This document shows, in pieces, positions 45,823 through 60,800 of a DNA stretch of 64,000 nt; within the stretch, counting starts at the first letter, position 1, and each line of letters opens with the position of its first letter. Below the pieces are notes generated by a model. That model was not told the origin of the DNA and ran no database searches. It saw only the letters and a program-made list of their open reading frames with translations. The stretch comes from Heliocidaris tuberculata (lineage: Eukaryota; Echinodermata; Echinoidea; Camarodonta; Echinometridae), in contig CM046852.1 of assembly GCA_025618425.1 (NCBI GenBank), positions 693,704 to 757,703 on the forward strand. The letters are read 5' to 3'. The translations under genes and the position numbers were made by a program.

Positions 45823-48800
45823 TTTACCCTTGTGCCCAGGAAAGAAGAACCATTCAATATTATTGTTATTAATTGTATGAAACCTAGTTCCTCAATTGTC
45901 ACCAATACATGTCATTTATGTTTTTGTATTAACTTCAACATTTAACAGAGGTGGAAAAACATTATTTTGTCCTTACTCAAGCATCTTGCCGGGGTTGCGC
46001 GCATACATGTACATCCATTGTCTTAGCTTTTGCCCATTTAAAGGCGTATTCACTTTTTTACGCGTCACGCGCACCCTAAAACCATGAGATATGGAAATAT
46101 ATTGAACGGTCATCCGGGTTCTTTTTCACAAACTATGAGGTATTGTTTTAAAATTGCACAGTCATCTGGGCACTTGTGCGTAAACCATGAGATACAGGTG
46201 TACACTGATTTTTCTGGATGGCTGAAAACCGTTCGTACAAATAATAATGGTTCTTTCTGGTATCGCCGCCATTAATCATTCCCTGCTTTCACACAGGGGT
46301 AAAATTCTATAAAGCTGATTAGTTTACAGAGCTTTAAACTAATCAGCTTTACATACGATGTCATTCACACACAAAAGAATTTCAGTGCGATCGTTCCAAG
46401 ATTCACTGCTGATTTAATGCGCAGTAGGGCCATTGCGCATAATAATAGCAGGTCATGTCCATCAAAGCGCGAGCCCGGTCTTAGCTCCGCCCATTTAGAG
46501 ACGTATATCCGTTCATACACAAAATCTCTTGCCTCCTCCATACAAACTTTGTATCTGTACGCTGCTCTGACCCGTCTTTAGATCGCGAGTTCGTATCTGT
46601 ACGAACATCGCAAAGTTCGATATTCACACAGGGAAAATTTGCTTTAAAGCTGATTAGTTAATTAGCTTTAAACTAATCAGCATTTCATACGATGAATTTT
46701 ACCCTTGTGTGAAAAGGCTGATGGTCATATCAAGCGACTTTTCATTTATGGATGAAATATAGGAATAGATGTCACATGTCATACGGCGCACAGCGTACAG
46801 AATCTTTTTTTCTTCACAATCTCTTTCCAACTATACACTCTACAGAGGAATACAGACAGTTCTTTCCAAAGTTTTAAACTTCTGTGAACTACTCACAAAT
46901 TTTCCAATCTACATTGTCTATTCCTCATTTTATTGACTTCTCTTCTTTCTATTTCACCTCATTTTTTTTCGGAGGGGGGGGGGGGTGTATAAACACCTAA
47001 ATAAAAACCACAAAACAGAATCGTGTAAGTGTCTGCTTTAATTACATTACATTTCATAATCATCTCTTTCCTTTTTCTTTCCTTTTCTATTACTTTTCCT
47101 TAATTCCTCAAACCATGTCATAAGCACCTCATAAGCAGGTTCTTTTGATGAAAGAGCATATCAACAGCCTATCAAGAACATTATCACATGGTGTTATCAT
47201 AAACCTTCATGGATATCTCAAAATATTCTAATCAAAACATAAAAGTGATTGTTAATCATTACAAAGGAGGACTTTGTCTCTTTCATTGGTAATTCTTTTT
47301 GTTTAGGCCAGATTTGAAAATTATATAGCTATTGCTTGTAAATTTTCACCGAGTGATTTGTTTCTTCTTGGTTATTTTCTTATCCCAGTGATTTGCATAG
47401 TAGCCCCCGGGAATGATAGAGAGCATTTTGAATGTGTAAACCAAGGGTTAAATACCTTGGTGAGATCGAAGGGGTTGTCACGGTGCTTGTCTGCCTGCTC
47501 CTGGCTCATGACTTGGATGTGAAGGGTCCAAGAGGGCTGTGAAGAGAAAGAAGATAAAGAGAGAGAAAGTGAGTTAAAGAGAGTGAGAGAAACCGAAACA
47601 GAAAGAGACACAGAGAGAAAGCGACAGAGAGAAAAAGAGAGAGATAATAAAGAGAAAGAGAGATAAAAGAAAATGAAAGATAAATAATGAGAAGAGAGAA
47701 AAGAGATGAGATATAGAGAGAGAGAGAGAGAATGACAGCTTATACATAACATGAATATGTTCAGATTTATAGAAAACAAACATGTTCTTATCCATCATAT
47801 ACTTGAGAAAATTGCAATAAATGATGGCCTATTCAACATTCTTTTCGCTTTAATACAACAGTTTTGTTGAAGTTTTGTTGAAGTTATATGGAGTGGGAAG
47901 AACAGGCCCAGCAATCAATATTCATCTTGCAAAGAAGCAAGTAGGAATTTTTGCAACTACAGAATTCACATGATTTTGGTGAAGAAATATTTTGCTTCTT
48001 TAATCTTCAATAAATTGTAGGATGTAATATTGATTTCATGTAGGATTCAACATCTGCTCTGCTACCAGTCAGTGGAAGTGAATCTTGTGTGTTACAGTAT
48101 GAAACTTAAAGGGACAAGTAATGATCCAACTTACAAAGTTTCCGGTGGCGATGGAATTGTAGAGGTCACGGATGGAGTAGTCGGGGTCGGTGGCGGAGAG
48201 CTCCGCGGCGCGGTGGCGGTTCAGGTTCTTGATCCCCTGGTCGCACTTGAAGTGGAACTTGCAGAAGACGTACGAACCCTCCTTGTTGCGCAATTTGAAG
48301 GTGTGGCTGCCATAGCCGTTCATGTGGCGGTAGCCGTCGGGGGTGCCGCGGTCGGAGAAGAGGAAGGAGACTTGGTGAGTGGCTTCGGGGCGGAGTGTGA
48401 TAAAGTCCCAGAACATGTCAGGATCCTGGATGAAGAAGTAAAATGAATATTAGACAATGGCTTGATCTGCAAAAACACAAACAAACAAACAAAAAACAAT
48501 CAAACATGATTTTTTTTTTAGTGATTTTTTTTGTAGCATCAACAAAGTCACTCAAAAATCATTGCTTAATTTTTTTTTTGGGGGGGGGGCACGAAAAAAT
48601 TCATCCAGGTCAGAGTATTTGTATTCAAAATAATGTCTGATATTAGATCTACCAAAATAATCTGTTTTCTTTTCTACAGGAACAACTTTAAAACATCAAA
48701 TAAATCACGATCTAAATATTTCAATAGTTTGAGGGGTTTTAGTTTTAAAAATATCATGATATTTTTCCAACCCTGGTGAACAAGTATGTACTCTATATTA

Positions 48801-51800
48801 CATGTATGTACATGTGCACGCACAGTGGAACCTCGTTATAAAGAACACTTATAATAAGAAACTCTCATTATAACAAGGTAATTTTCCCAGCCCCACTTCT
48901 TTGTATTCTATTTGTTTTTTTTTAGCCCTGATATAACAAGGTTTCACAAACTACATGTAGATTGGAATGAAATGAATAAATGAAGTCTATGCACCTGGTA
49001 ATTTGTTTCATGGCAATAAGTGTTTCACAGACATTTTTGTTTGACTTATTTTAAAGACAGTCTGACTTCATTTTTCCTCTTTACATGTACATGTATATAT
49101 TTCAAATTAAAAAATGGATAATCACATGATTCACAAAAATAAAGGCAATTCAATACTAAAACAAGGAAGAATTGATTGCTCACATAACACAAGAGAAATG
49201 TATTTTTCACATTTTTAAAACATGAACATGTAGGCCTACAAATGTACATTGCATATCTACATGTACAACGGTCTGCATGTTATGTAAAACAAAAACTTTA
49301 TTTGTATAGAGTCAAGGACAGCAGATACCTTTATGAGTATTCATTATAGACAAGAAAAACTAAGAGCATGCCACATATTATTTGCATAACAGGAACAATC
49401 TGATAGCTGAGTGAGTATATAATTCCTTATATAATAATGATAAAACGTGCCTTACATCACGAGCTAACATTTGTGTAACTGAAACATGCAACGCTTCCAT
49501 AATCACATGATTATGTTATAAATAACACATTACATCTAAATCGAGAAGTTTAAAGGGAAACCCAGTATTTGAAAAGGTCTCAAAGGATTGATTACATGTA
49601 AGTTCCTACATTCAGTTTAAATGAAAATGAATGAATTCAAATATTCGATGAATAAAAATGGAAGGAAAAATACTGTAACAGACTTCCTACCTTTCTAAAG
49701 TGAATATAATAATGTAAATTGGAAACAACAGCAATTAAATGCAATGCTAAGGACCTAATGAATCTTCTTTCAACTTCAATCAAAATCATTTTGACATTTT
49801 CACGAGTTTTAAGATGTTCATTGATTAGAATGTAGAGGAAAATAAATTTTATCAAGAAATATGACCAACATTTAGCTTCAAAATGGAATTTTTATTCATA
49901 CATTGTATGCACTGCACTAAATGCAGCATGCATAAATTCATTCGAAATTGCATGTGTATCGTCAACATCATCTATAAGTGGTGATCAATTCTGACAACAT
50001 AAAGAGATTATCGCTACCTCATAAAATCTTGCTTCTCTATATTCCCCCCCCCCCCGGAAATTTTGAAGATTGTACAGCATCCAATGGTAAAGGCTAGTTG
50101 TGTCCCCCCCCCCCGGCCATGACAAGAAATCGCTGTACATGCCAATACCACTATACATGTACATATTCATACATCATTTCCTGACTTATGAAAATGTAGG
50201 TCTACAAAGCCTTCAAAAAAAAAAACCAAAAAAAACTTATTTACACATGTAGGTGTAATAACAAAAACATGCTTATTTACACATGTAGGTGTAATAACAA
50301 AAACATGCAACAGTTACATGTAGACTAGTACATGTACATGTACTTACATGTAAACTTTAATTCTGCACATTTCATAACTCATGGAAGGAAATATTTACAC
50401 AATGTCATGCTTGGACTTTTGCCCAGTTACAAAACAACCTCGCCTGACTTCTTGTATGTAACGCTGGATTTTAATATCTGTCTTGGCTGTTGTATACAGA
50501 AGTCTGGCAATTTTAATGGACATGTATCATGTGCCATTTAAATAAATCCTGCAACTAGTAAATCAATCTAAACATAAGTAAAATCTCTTTATCACGTTTT
50601 GTTTTGGGTTTTCTTGTTTTTCTTTGCATTTAAGCTAGTACAATAAATCATAAAATAAAGAGTTTCAAGTCAGCCATGAAACGAAAGGTGAAGCAAACTT
50701 TGCCCTCATATCAGCAGTTACCAGTTTAAGGAAATGACTTGGAAATTCTGCTCATATTTTGTACACAAAATCGTGTATCCATTTTCCTGCCTTACAACCA
50801 AACATTTAAAGAGAAAGTTAAGCTCTTGTAAAAGGAAAAAACAATTGGTGACGAGCATTCTGTCCAACTTTGGTTTCATGTGAAAGAGCTCCACGTTTGT
50901 AGCATGTGCTGTAATTAGTACGTGTACATGTAGGTCTCAAGAAAATCGAAAGTTTTACAGGAAAATGAAATCTATGATTTAACCCTTTCAGGACAGGAAT
51001 CATTTATGGGCTAAATTGATCACATTTTGTTCTTCAAATTGGCAACAATAATATTTTTCTTTTAGTGCTTCAAGATTGTAATAAGGGGTAATGTCTTTGA
51101 AAACAATATACATGGTTAAAAGAATTGTCGAAAAGTTGAAAAAGTTGCCAATTTCGATAAAAAACAATGATTTTGAACCTCTCAATGTGTTGCCAATTTA
51201 AGGATTTTAAAGCTTATTCTCCTTTTTAAAATTCCTGGGATCAAACGCAATATGGTCATGTAACAAAAATGGACATAGTGTGTGCAGAAATTTTTGCTCT
51301 TTCTACTCATGCATCTGGTATATTTTTTAGAGCTCTGAATCAAAAGTTATTGAGCCAAACCACAAAATGTGGTCAATTGTCTTGAAAGGGTTATTTTCTT
51401 ATAAAAGTTTTGCTCGCCTCTGTTTGAATTCATTTTTTGGTTTTTAATGTACATGTAGAGGTTCGCATTGGTTTGTACATGTGTCACAATAGTCCTACAT
51501 GTAACAAACTGCATATCATGCGGGAATGATCACATGGTTTGGCTCAGTAAAAAATTTCAAATGACAATTGCAAGATTAAAAATACCAGTGAAACATTTCT
51601 TCCCTCCAAATCTATGCAAAAACGATTGAGCATATTCATTGAATTTCCTTGATTCCCATGTATTTTTCAAAACCACAAACCATCTTGACCTTTCACCCTT
51701 TCCAGACAATTGACCACATTTTGTAGTTTGGCTCAATAACTTTGGATTCAGCACTCTAAAAAATATACCAGATGCATGAGTAGAAAGAGCAAAAATTTCT

Positions 51801-54800
51801 TCACTCACTGTGTCCATTTTTGTTCCATGACAATACTGCACATGATGCCAGGAAGTTTAAAAACGAGAATAAGCTTTAAAATGGCATTAAACTGGCAAAA
51901 CTTGAACAGCGCCACCTTACAATAACAGCTAAATTGAGATCATAATTTGAAAATTAATTGCATTTTATTTAGAATTTCGCAAACAGATGTTTGGAAAATA
52001 CGTACATTTTATATAAAACTATTATTTTTGACGTTGCACAATTTAGCCTTTAAATAATTCCTGTCCTGAAAGGGTTAAGATGAACTTAACCTGGCCTATT
52101 TGTGATAGTTTTCCTGGAGGTGACCTGAATATTCCTGAATATTCCGTTTGAACTTTAAGATCTGATAACTGTCATGGTCATTTACCACTACAATGAACAA
52201 GGCCAAGGAACAATAAATTTACCCCAAATCCACATGACAGTGACCAGCTTCTATAGATGTTCTTTAACATCAAAATGAAAATGAAACCATCTTTACCTAA
52301 GTTCCAAGTAAATCATGAATTGCAGCTTGTGGATTGTGTATATATACTGAATAGAGCAGGCCATTCACAATGTATTTTTACTATCAATAGGCCTACTGTC
52401 TGAATTGACATTTTAATAGACTTCACTATGATTCTGCAAGTTTCCCCTTGATCAATTCTTCATACTCAAATCTATTAGTTTTTTCTACAAGCATGAAAGA
52501 TAATGGCCTATAACAATTACAATTCAACTCAAAATCTCCATCCAGGGCAAACAAATCTAACTGTCATCAAGGCCCTAAGGGTCAAAGTTTCATCAAGTTC
52601 AAATATTTAATTACCCTTGCAAAAATCAACATTCATCAATTATCACAGAAATTTCACGTACATGTACATGTGTACATCATACAAGAACCTGGAAACAACC
52701 TACAAAAGCTAATGACAGGATTTGACATTAAAACAGTGACCTCTGGTAATGTTTAACGAAGTTATCAGATTAAGTACAAGCGCAGCGTACATGTGTGTGA
52801 TATTCAATCACAGGTTTTAAAAGGCAATGTCAATAGTTCTAGTGACAATTTTCAGATATATGTTGATTTCAAGCACTATTTTGGAGATTTTAGTACAAAT
52901 TCTGGAATGTGTAACTGAAAGGTATTACATACATGTATTTAACTTTTTGAAAATAAATTTTGAATTCCTTTGTCAATGATTCATCCTGATTTGATAATCA
53001 CTTACAAGTAACAGATACATGTACATGTACATATATAGCTACTTGTTTATGTTTTTTAATACTAAGTTAAACAGGGAAAGAATTTTCCTAATTTTAAAAG
53101 CACCCAAAATGTTGCAAATCATACTCGGTGTAAACTCAATATTTTGAAGGTTGTCTAATCACCTAGGACGATTGCAACTTGCAATTCAGAAATCCTTTTT
53201 TTTTCCAATAATACTAGGTTCAATTGCACATAAAATCAATCATAAAATTAAAAAATTCCATTCACTGGAATAACTCAGGACACACCTCCATGTATTCCAA
53301 TTGTGGGCTATTTTTGCAAGTTCACTCAAATACAATGAAAACCTGAAAGGACAAACAGCACAATTGGTCATGGTACTGTGATAGCGCTGTTGTGTGTATA
53401 AAATTTGTCTTGCGGTCAGTAGTCATTCAGAATATTGAATTGCTTCCAACCTACATATTCCAGTCATATGACTAGGCAGTTTTGATTTTGAATCACCACT
53501 GTAAATAATCCTGGTATGAGTTTTGATTTGAAGTGAAAGAAAAGTAGTAGGGATGAGGGGGGGGGGGGTGGAAGTAGGCTTAGGGGACACAATGGCTAAC
53601 TGAATTTTAGTTGGTAGAGAGGGAGTGGGGGAGAAAGAGAGAGAGAGAGGAGAGAGAGAGGGAGTGGGGGAGAGAGAGAAAGGGAGAGAGAGAAAGGGAG
53701 TGGGGAAGAGAGAGATGGAGAGAGAGGGAGAGAGAGAGAGAGAGAGAAAGAGGGAGTGGGGGAGAAAGAGAGAGAGAGAGGGGGGAGAGAGAGGGAGTGG
53801 GGGAGAGAGAGGGAGTGGGGGGAGAAAGGGAGTTGGAAAGAGAGAGAGAGATGGAGAGATGGAGAGATGGAGAGATAGAGGGAGAGAGAGGGGGGTAGGA
53901 GGGATAGAGAGAGAGAGAGAGAGAAAGAGGGAGTGGGGGAGAGAAAGGGAGTTGGAAAGAGAGAGAGAGATGGAGAGATGGAGAGATGGAGAGATGGAGG
54001 GAGAGAGAGGGGGGTAGGAGGGGTAGAGAGAGAGAGAGAGAGAAAGAGCGAGTGGGGGAGAGAGAGAGAGGGAGTGGGGGAGAGAAAGGAAGTTGGAAAG
54101 AGAGAGAGAGATGGAGAGAGAGAGGGGTGGGAAGGGAAGGGGAAGGGAGAAGAGGAGGGTGGGGTAGCTATACAGAAACATTGCACCATACTACATCAGA
54201 TTAGCTGAATTTAACACTTTTTGAGGATGGCACAAATTGGCACTAGATCAAGTGTTATGACCTTCGAACATCAAACACAGTCGTAAGAGCTAGGGCTGAT
54301 GTGTTTTTATACTTTCTTGCACGTACGCCATGTAAAGCATAAAACTATATATGACAGTGTTTGAACAAAGGAGCCTTAAAATATCACAATCATGTGCCAG
54401 GGTAAGCTACCTGGGTCTTGCAAAAAGGTAAACATAAAATAAACTTTGAAAATTTGATCCACATGCCAAGGTTATGGCGTGTTATATTATTAATACGGGT
54501 GGTGGTATTGGTACATGTATGGAATTCCTTTTGAAATCAATCCGCTAGTTATGATGATATCTAATGTTCCAATAACAGGAATCAAGATTAACACATCATT
54601 TCTGTACCTAAGATTACAGTTTAGCAATTACCCTTTTTTTTTCTTTCTTCACAGCACCTCTTTTGGAATTTTCTATAGAAAAAAAGGGGTACTTCCTCAG
54701 AGCAACTTTCAATAATTTTCATCCAAGTGCCGGAGCTCTTTGGAAGATTCTTTTCTCAGTTATCAAGGGATTTTTGAGGGGAAAATTCCTCTCTGCTTCT

Positions 54801-57763
54801 GTGCATCAATTTTGTATTTTATTCATTTTGCATTTTATTTTTTAATTTTCTGCTGCTGAAGTTTTATGTAAAGTAAACAAAAAAGTGATTCATGCCAGTG
54901 ACTAATAACAGAGCAAATGTTCCACATGTATGTTGCACACTTGAGTGTAATGAAAATGGGAGTCATCTTGGCCCATATCCACGGAAACAGATTACAGTTC
55001 TGTCAAAATCATGGAAGCAGCTCACTAACTCTCTGTCTTGCATTAGTTGATGACACACTATTTTCATCCCTCTGTTTTTTTTCCCTCAGTACTCCGCAAA
55101 CGTGGATCTCAACCACGCAAATTTGGACTCGGCAATACTACCAGGAATATACTTGTAATCATCCCTACTGGTTAATGATTATGTATTTTATGACCATGTA
55201 CTTTGTGCAATATGTTTACGATATCAAATTCAGTGGTTATGGCTTTTCATACGTGAGGAACAGACTTGTATGGGTTTGATCAAAATGTTGTTTGTTTTCC
55301 TGAGATATCTTTAAAAAATATGCCCAAATCTTTTTGCAAATGATGTTCTTCTAATTCTCTGCAAAAGACCACTCTAGTGGCACCAGAGTCAAAAGAAATC
55401 AAAGCTGATTTAAATCAATTCATCCTTTTTTTCTTTTAATTGTTCATATCTATGAAAAATAAAAGCTACCCGCCCTGTACATTACAACGTTATTAATATC
55501 ATTGATCCAGCAAGTGCACATGACCTAATGAATCTTCAGATAAAAATATGACTTTGTCGGCGATAAAAAAAATATACAGAAACACTTAACAGGGATTGAT
55601 TAAACTCTGGGGGAAAAAACCCTGTAAAACAACAAAAACAACACAAAAAACATCAAAAAAACAAACCCCCAAAACCCCCCAAAAACAAAACATATGAACT
55701 ACAGAGATTTTGTCTACAGAAATAGAGCTTGTGAATAACACATCAAGTAATATTCACACTTGTTATTTAACAATTTCTAAAAATATCTGGCTGCCTTTTA
55801 TTGATTATTCCAGAGCACGACAGGCCAGCCATTACGTAGTGCTTGTACATATATGTTTTGTAACTCTCTAGATGTTTCCAGGCTACTACAATTGAACAAG
55901 GTCTAAAGGTTAGTGGGCGTACATGTATTTGCTGTGTTCACATGTTTGCAAGCTGCCTAGTCTGGCTCTCAGGAAAACTGATTATGATAATTCGTGTTTT
56001 TAGTTTTCAATGAACGGGCAGTTTCCACTGTAAAAGTGCTATATCTTCACATGGTCGTGAAAGCAGTAGAGCTGCTTCTTCATATGTCAGAGAATGTCAG
56101 GAAAAAATATACCTAAGAGTTTTTGTTTATAAAAGTATCATATTTTATATAATATTGAATGGCCTTGAGTGGGATATAAGGATATATCACAAAAGCTACG
56201 AGCATATTTCACGAGTCGGCATGACGAGTGAAATATTTTCAAAGCAAGTACAATATATCCTTGTGTCCCACAAAAGAAAAGCCATTCAATATTATTATGA
56301 TTAATTGTATGATACCTACATGTAGTTCCTCAATTTCCACCATTACATGTCTTGATGTTTTTGTATTGACTTCCATATAAAATACAGGTTGAAAAACATT
56401 TTTGTCCTTATCCAAGCATCTTGCAAGAGCTGCGCGCATACATTGTACATCCATGTTCTTAACCTTTGCGTATTTAAGCGTGTATTCACCTTTTTACGCG
56501 TCACGTGCACCCCAAACCATGATATGGAGATATATTGCACGGTCATCTGGGTACTTTTACACAAACCATGAGATACATGTATTGTTTTAAAATTGCACAG
56601 TCATCCCGGTACTTTTGCACAAACCGTGAGATACGCCAATTTTTCCAGTCGCCTGAAAACCCTTCATACAAATAATAATTAAAGCATAACTCTTTGAGTC
56701 TCTGATCGAAAATCATGGATCCTTGAGGAGTAGGCCCCCTAATCACAAATGAATTCTAATACCATAGTCAACACTAATACATGTATCATCCTGGGGCTAG
56801 TTTCTTGGAACCGTCTTAGTTCTAAGTCTAAGTTCGTGGACATCCCATTGAAACGCGTGTTAATTCTTCAACACGCGTTTCGATGGGATGTCCGCGAACT
56901 TAGACTTATGATGGTTTTGAGAAACTGGCCCCTGCTTCCCAACATGTACAGTGTTACAACAAGTATTTTTCAATAAGTATTTTCAAAAGCTGAATAAAGC
57001 AAGCAGTCTTTATGGACAGGTAGTCTTTTGATAAAGGTTCCCTTCAATGCAGATTTCTACAAGAAAGGCTGTTCAAAAGCGGTTGTGCAGCAGATGCTCC
57101 AGTAGAGACATTTTCATAAAAAACAAGCATTAATTACGAGGAAACCAAATACTTTGTATATATATATGTATGTTCTTATTCATTTTTTTGTTACGAGTTT
57201 ATTTTCATGATATTGTTGACTATTATTGTTACTTATTATTGCTATCAGGGCCTCATGGAAGACCACCACTTTTGGTGATAATGAGTCACACTGTCTAAAT
57301 ATCAGAAATAAATAAATAAACAAATGCTACAGGGACAATTTAAAGTGTACCAACCACCTGAAAAAAAGAATTTGTATACCGCTAGGAAGTATAAAATTAA
57401 CCTCAAAGAACTTTTTTTGGTGATTGGTACTCTTTAACCAAATTGTGAACTTCAACCCATGACCATGTACATGTACATGTAGGTACATGTATATGTACAT
57501 TAACACTATACCTTACCCAACCGTTATCCTATAGCTAACCTAAAAGCCAATTGCTACCAAAACACTAACCCTACATCATTGACGAAATAAAGCCCAGAAA
57601 AACTGTCGCAGAAGTAATTTGCCAGGGAACCCCAAAGAATGAAAACAGTGGTCTTTTATAGACAGGTGATATTTTATACAGGTGTCAGGTGATTAGGCCA
57701 AAAAAAATAAAATTGTTTGGTTGTCCTCGAGTGACATTTTTTTAAAAAGAGGGTCGGTCGGTC

Positions 57764-57803
<40 letters not shown>

Positions 57804-60800
57804 AATAAAGGAGGCAAAGCAAGTTTCAATATTTAACGTTTTTACATGGTATTTACATTTATTAATTATCACCCAGAAACATAAAAGAGTTGTTATTTCT
57901 CTTACACTGTTTAAGTCTTATATATTAAACAATTTATGTCATACAAACTGTTGTTGAAATTAATTTTGCTTTTCCACGTAAGTTTTGCCGTGGTTGGGTT
58001 TAGAAAAAAAAAAAAAAAAAAAAAAATTGGGTCGGCCCCATTTCAGAGGGTCGGTCGGTCGAGGACAACCAAACAATTTTGGGGGGGCCTTATTAAAAGT
58101 AGGTTCAACTATACGCTCGCAACAGAATGATACAATGCATATACAGTGTATGGTCAAAGAGATTACATGTAAAATGTGACAAGCAACAGACATACATACA
58201 TGTATACATTTACATTATTTATAGGATGTACTGTACTGAATACATGTATGTACATATAACAACACCTGCCTTTAAGTTGTGTAAATACGCAACTCAAAAA
58301 AAAATTAACACAACTTGGTTTTCAACAAATGAGAATCACGAATTTGGGACTTGCATTTGATCTTTTTGAGATTAAATAGTAAGCCTGGGTATCGGGCCGG
58401 TCAACCCGTACGGAACCCGGCGGGTTGGGGGTTTTTGCCGGGATCGGGACGGGTCTGGGTTGCTGAGTGAAATGTCTGAACCAGGTAAAAATAACCCGGT
58501 AAATAATTGGTGCTGTAAAGCCGTTATGAGTATTAATTATGACTTTTTAATAAAAACCTGATAGTGGTTAATTAAACAAACATAAAATTTACCGGGTTTC
58601 GGGCCGTGCCAGGACCCGGTAAAAATTTTGACATCTTTACCGGTCCGGGCCGTTCCGGGTAATTTTCTACCGGGCCCCAGGCTTATTAAATAGTAACTTT
58701 TTTGTGCAAGAGGGCCCTGGTGGGAACCATTTTGGGCCTATTGTAATTTGAAACAAAAATATATCAAGAACTGGAGAGAGGCTACAAGTTCAAACAGACA
58801 CCCCTTGACCTTCTTTATCTGCAATACAGTTCAATCAGGCAATGAAATATTAAAGGATTGGTAGTTGGTACTCACCAATCACAAAAAAATATTGCTGTGT
58901 GTGTAAGGGATATACCTCATGACTACATTACAGTGTACATGTACATGTATATTCAAAATATGAGCCTTAAATATTACTTCTATGAAGAGATATCATTGGA
59001 AATTTAAATTCAAATTACCGAAAAGCAACTTATGAGTACACACTGTAGACTACCCAATGTTCCTGAACTCTCTCATAAAAGGGCCAGTACAGAACCCAAT
59101 TCCGAGTGGGGTTCCATGTGCACATTTTTATGTTAACCTTCCTTTTCTTTATACTCCTTGAACTGTTAACCCATAGAATGCCAGGTAATTTTCTTTTTTT
59201 TTCATTATTTATTTCATACACTGTACATGTACATTCTAGCTGTACACAAATTACATTTTTAAGTGATTGGTACACTAACTACACTTTAAGGTTGTTCAAA
59301 GGCACACACACAAACAAACCTAGAGCTGGTGTTTAATGATATTCTCTAGTTCTGGCAGCAGAAAATGAAATTGAAAAGAAACTCAATGTAGTTCAAATAT
59401 TATCATGTTGTGCCACTTCGATTCAAAGACATAGGTGCAAGATTTAGTGCATATTCTTTTTCTTTTAGATTTTAGGAATGCACTTTAAATTTGAATGCTG
59501 GTGGTAGGAAAAAAGGAAGGGCTTCACCAAGATAACATTATTTCCAAGTCCAAAAGAGTTTTCTATACATACCAATTACCAAAAGCATCAGAGGATGACT
59601 ATTCCAAATAAAATATCTGATGGTCAATAATCCTGACGTGTATACATGTACATCTAAGATCACTCAAGGGTGACTTTACGCCCCCCCCCCCCCCCCCGAC
59701 CCCAATGGATGCTGAAGGAAAATTTTTTTAACCAGAACAGTGCCATTTTGTTAAATAAACAAGGTGCTTAACGGTGCACATTAATGTTTACAGCATAAGG
59801 ACTTGTAAGGACAAGTATATGAATATGTACTTTGTATGGATTTGAAATTGATCTTCCTGTTAATTTTTTATTGTGGCAATCAACTTCAGGACTGGTTTGG
59901 TAATATGTCACATGATATACTAAGTACCTGGACAAAATTGAACTTTTTTATCATATGATAACATTTTTACTGGTATGTGTGCTGATGAGTATAATAAATT
60001 AAAAAGCTACAGAAAGAAGACCCCTTTCTGGGGCATGCCCTTCAATGCAATATGGTATTAATTGATGCATTGCTAAAATAATGGCACATAATCCCCAAAG
60101 CCATCTAACTTTTGGCCAGGTTAAAACCCAGTCTAAGCGTGTGCATACATGTACATGTACATTTACGGTATGACCAAGTTTCACAATTTCACAATAACAC
60201 AAATTCAGATATACAATGCATGCAACACTGAGCATACATATGGTACATATATACCACCAGGTTACAGATTCAACTACAACATGTAACACCAAAACTGCCA
60301 CAAACAAACACCAGGATACATGTAGTCTAACAACACTGGCACTTACATAAAAACAAACACCAGCTACTAACAACACCCTAACAAAGAGATTTGTGACAGG
60401 ATTTCTGTTCTAGTTGTGAATGAAGTTTGAGAAGAAGACTGGATCACTAGGTCCAACACCAAACATTAATATCTACACTAACACTAACACAAAAACCAGA
60501 TACTAACAATAAACACTAACCACATGCACACTAACAAACCTTGAGATGAGTGACAGGGCTTTTGTTAATCTAGATGTGAATGAAGTTTGAGGAGAAGATT
60601 GGATCACTAGGTCCAACACCAAACACTAACATATACACTAACACTAACACTAACACAAACACTAACAATAAACACTTACAGCAAACACCATAACAAACCT
60701 TGAGTTGAGTGACATGGTTTTCATTAATCTAGATGTGAATGAAGTTTGAGAAGAAGATTGGATCACAAGGTCCAACACCAAACACTAACATACACACTAA

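Noticed and set aside
48030..48446. 138-codon Val/Gly-rich plus-strand frame
   Set aside because: Antisense shadow of the GC-rich catalase exon at 48135-48425.
53423..54208. Open frames up to 252 codons on both strands
   Set aside because: GA/CT minisatellite leaves all frames open; composition is repeat-driven.
59999..60376. 125-codon minus-strand frame as a hidden catalase or nested exon
   Set aside because: No splice signals at sensible positions, and catalase is already continuous across this intron (THLK joins DPDM).
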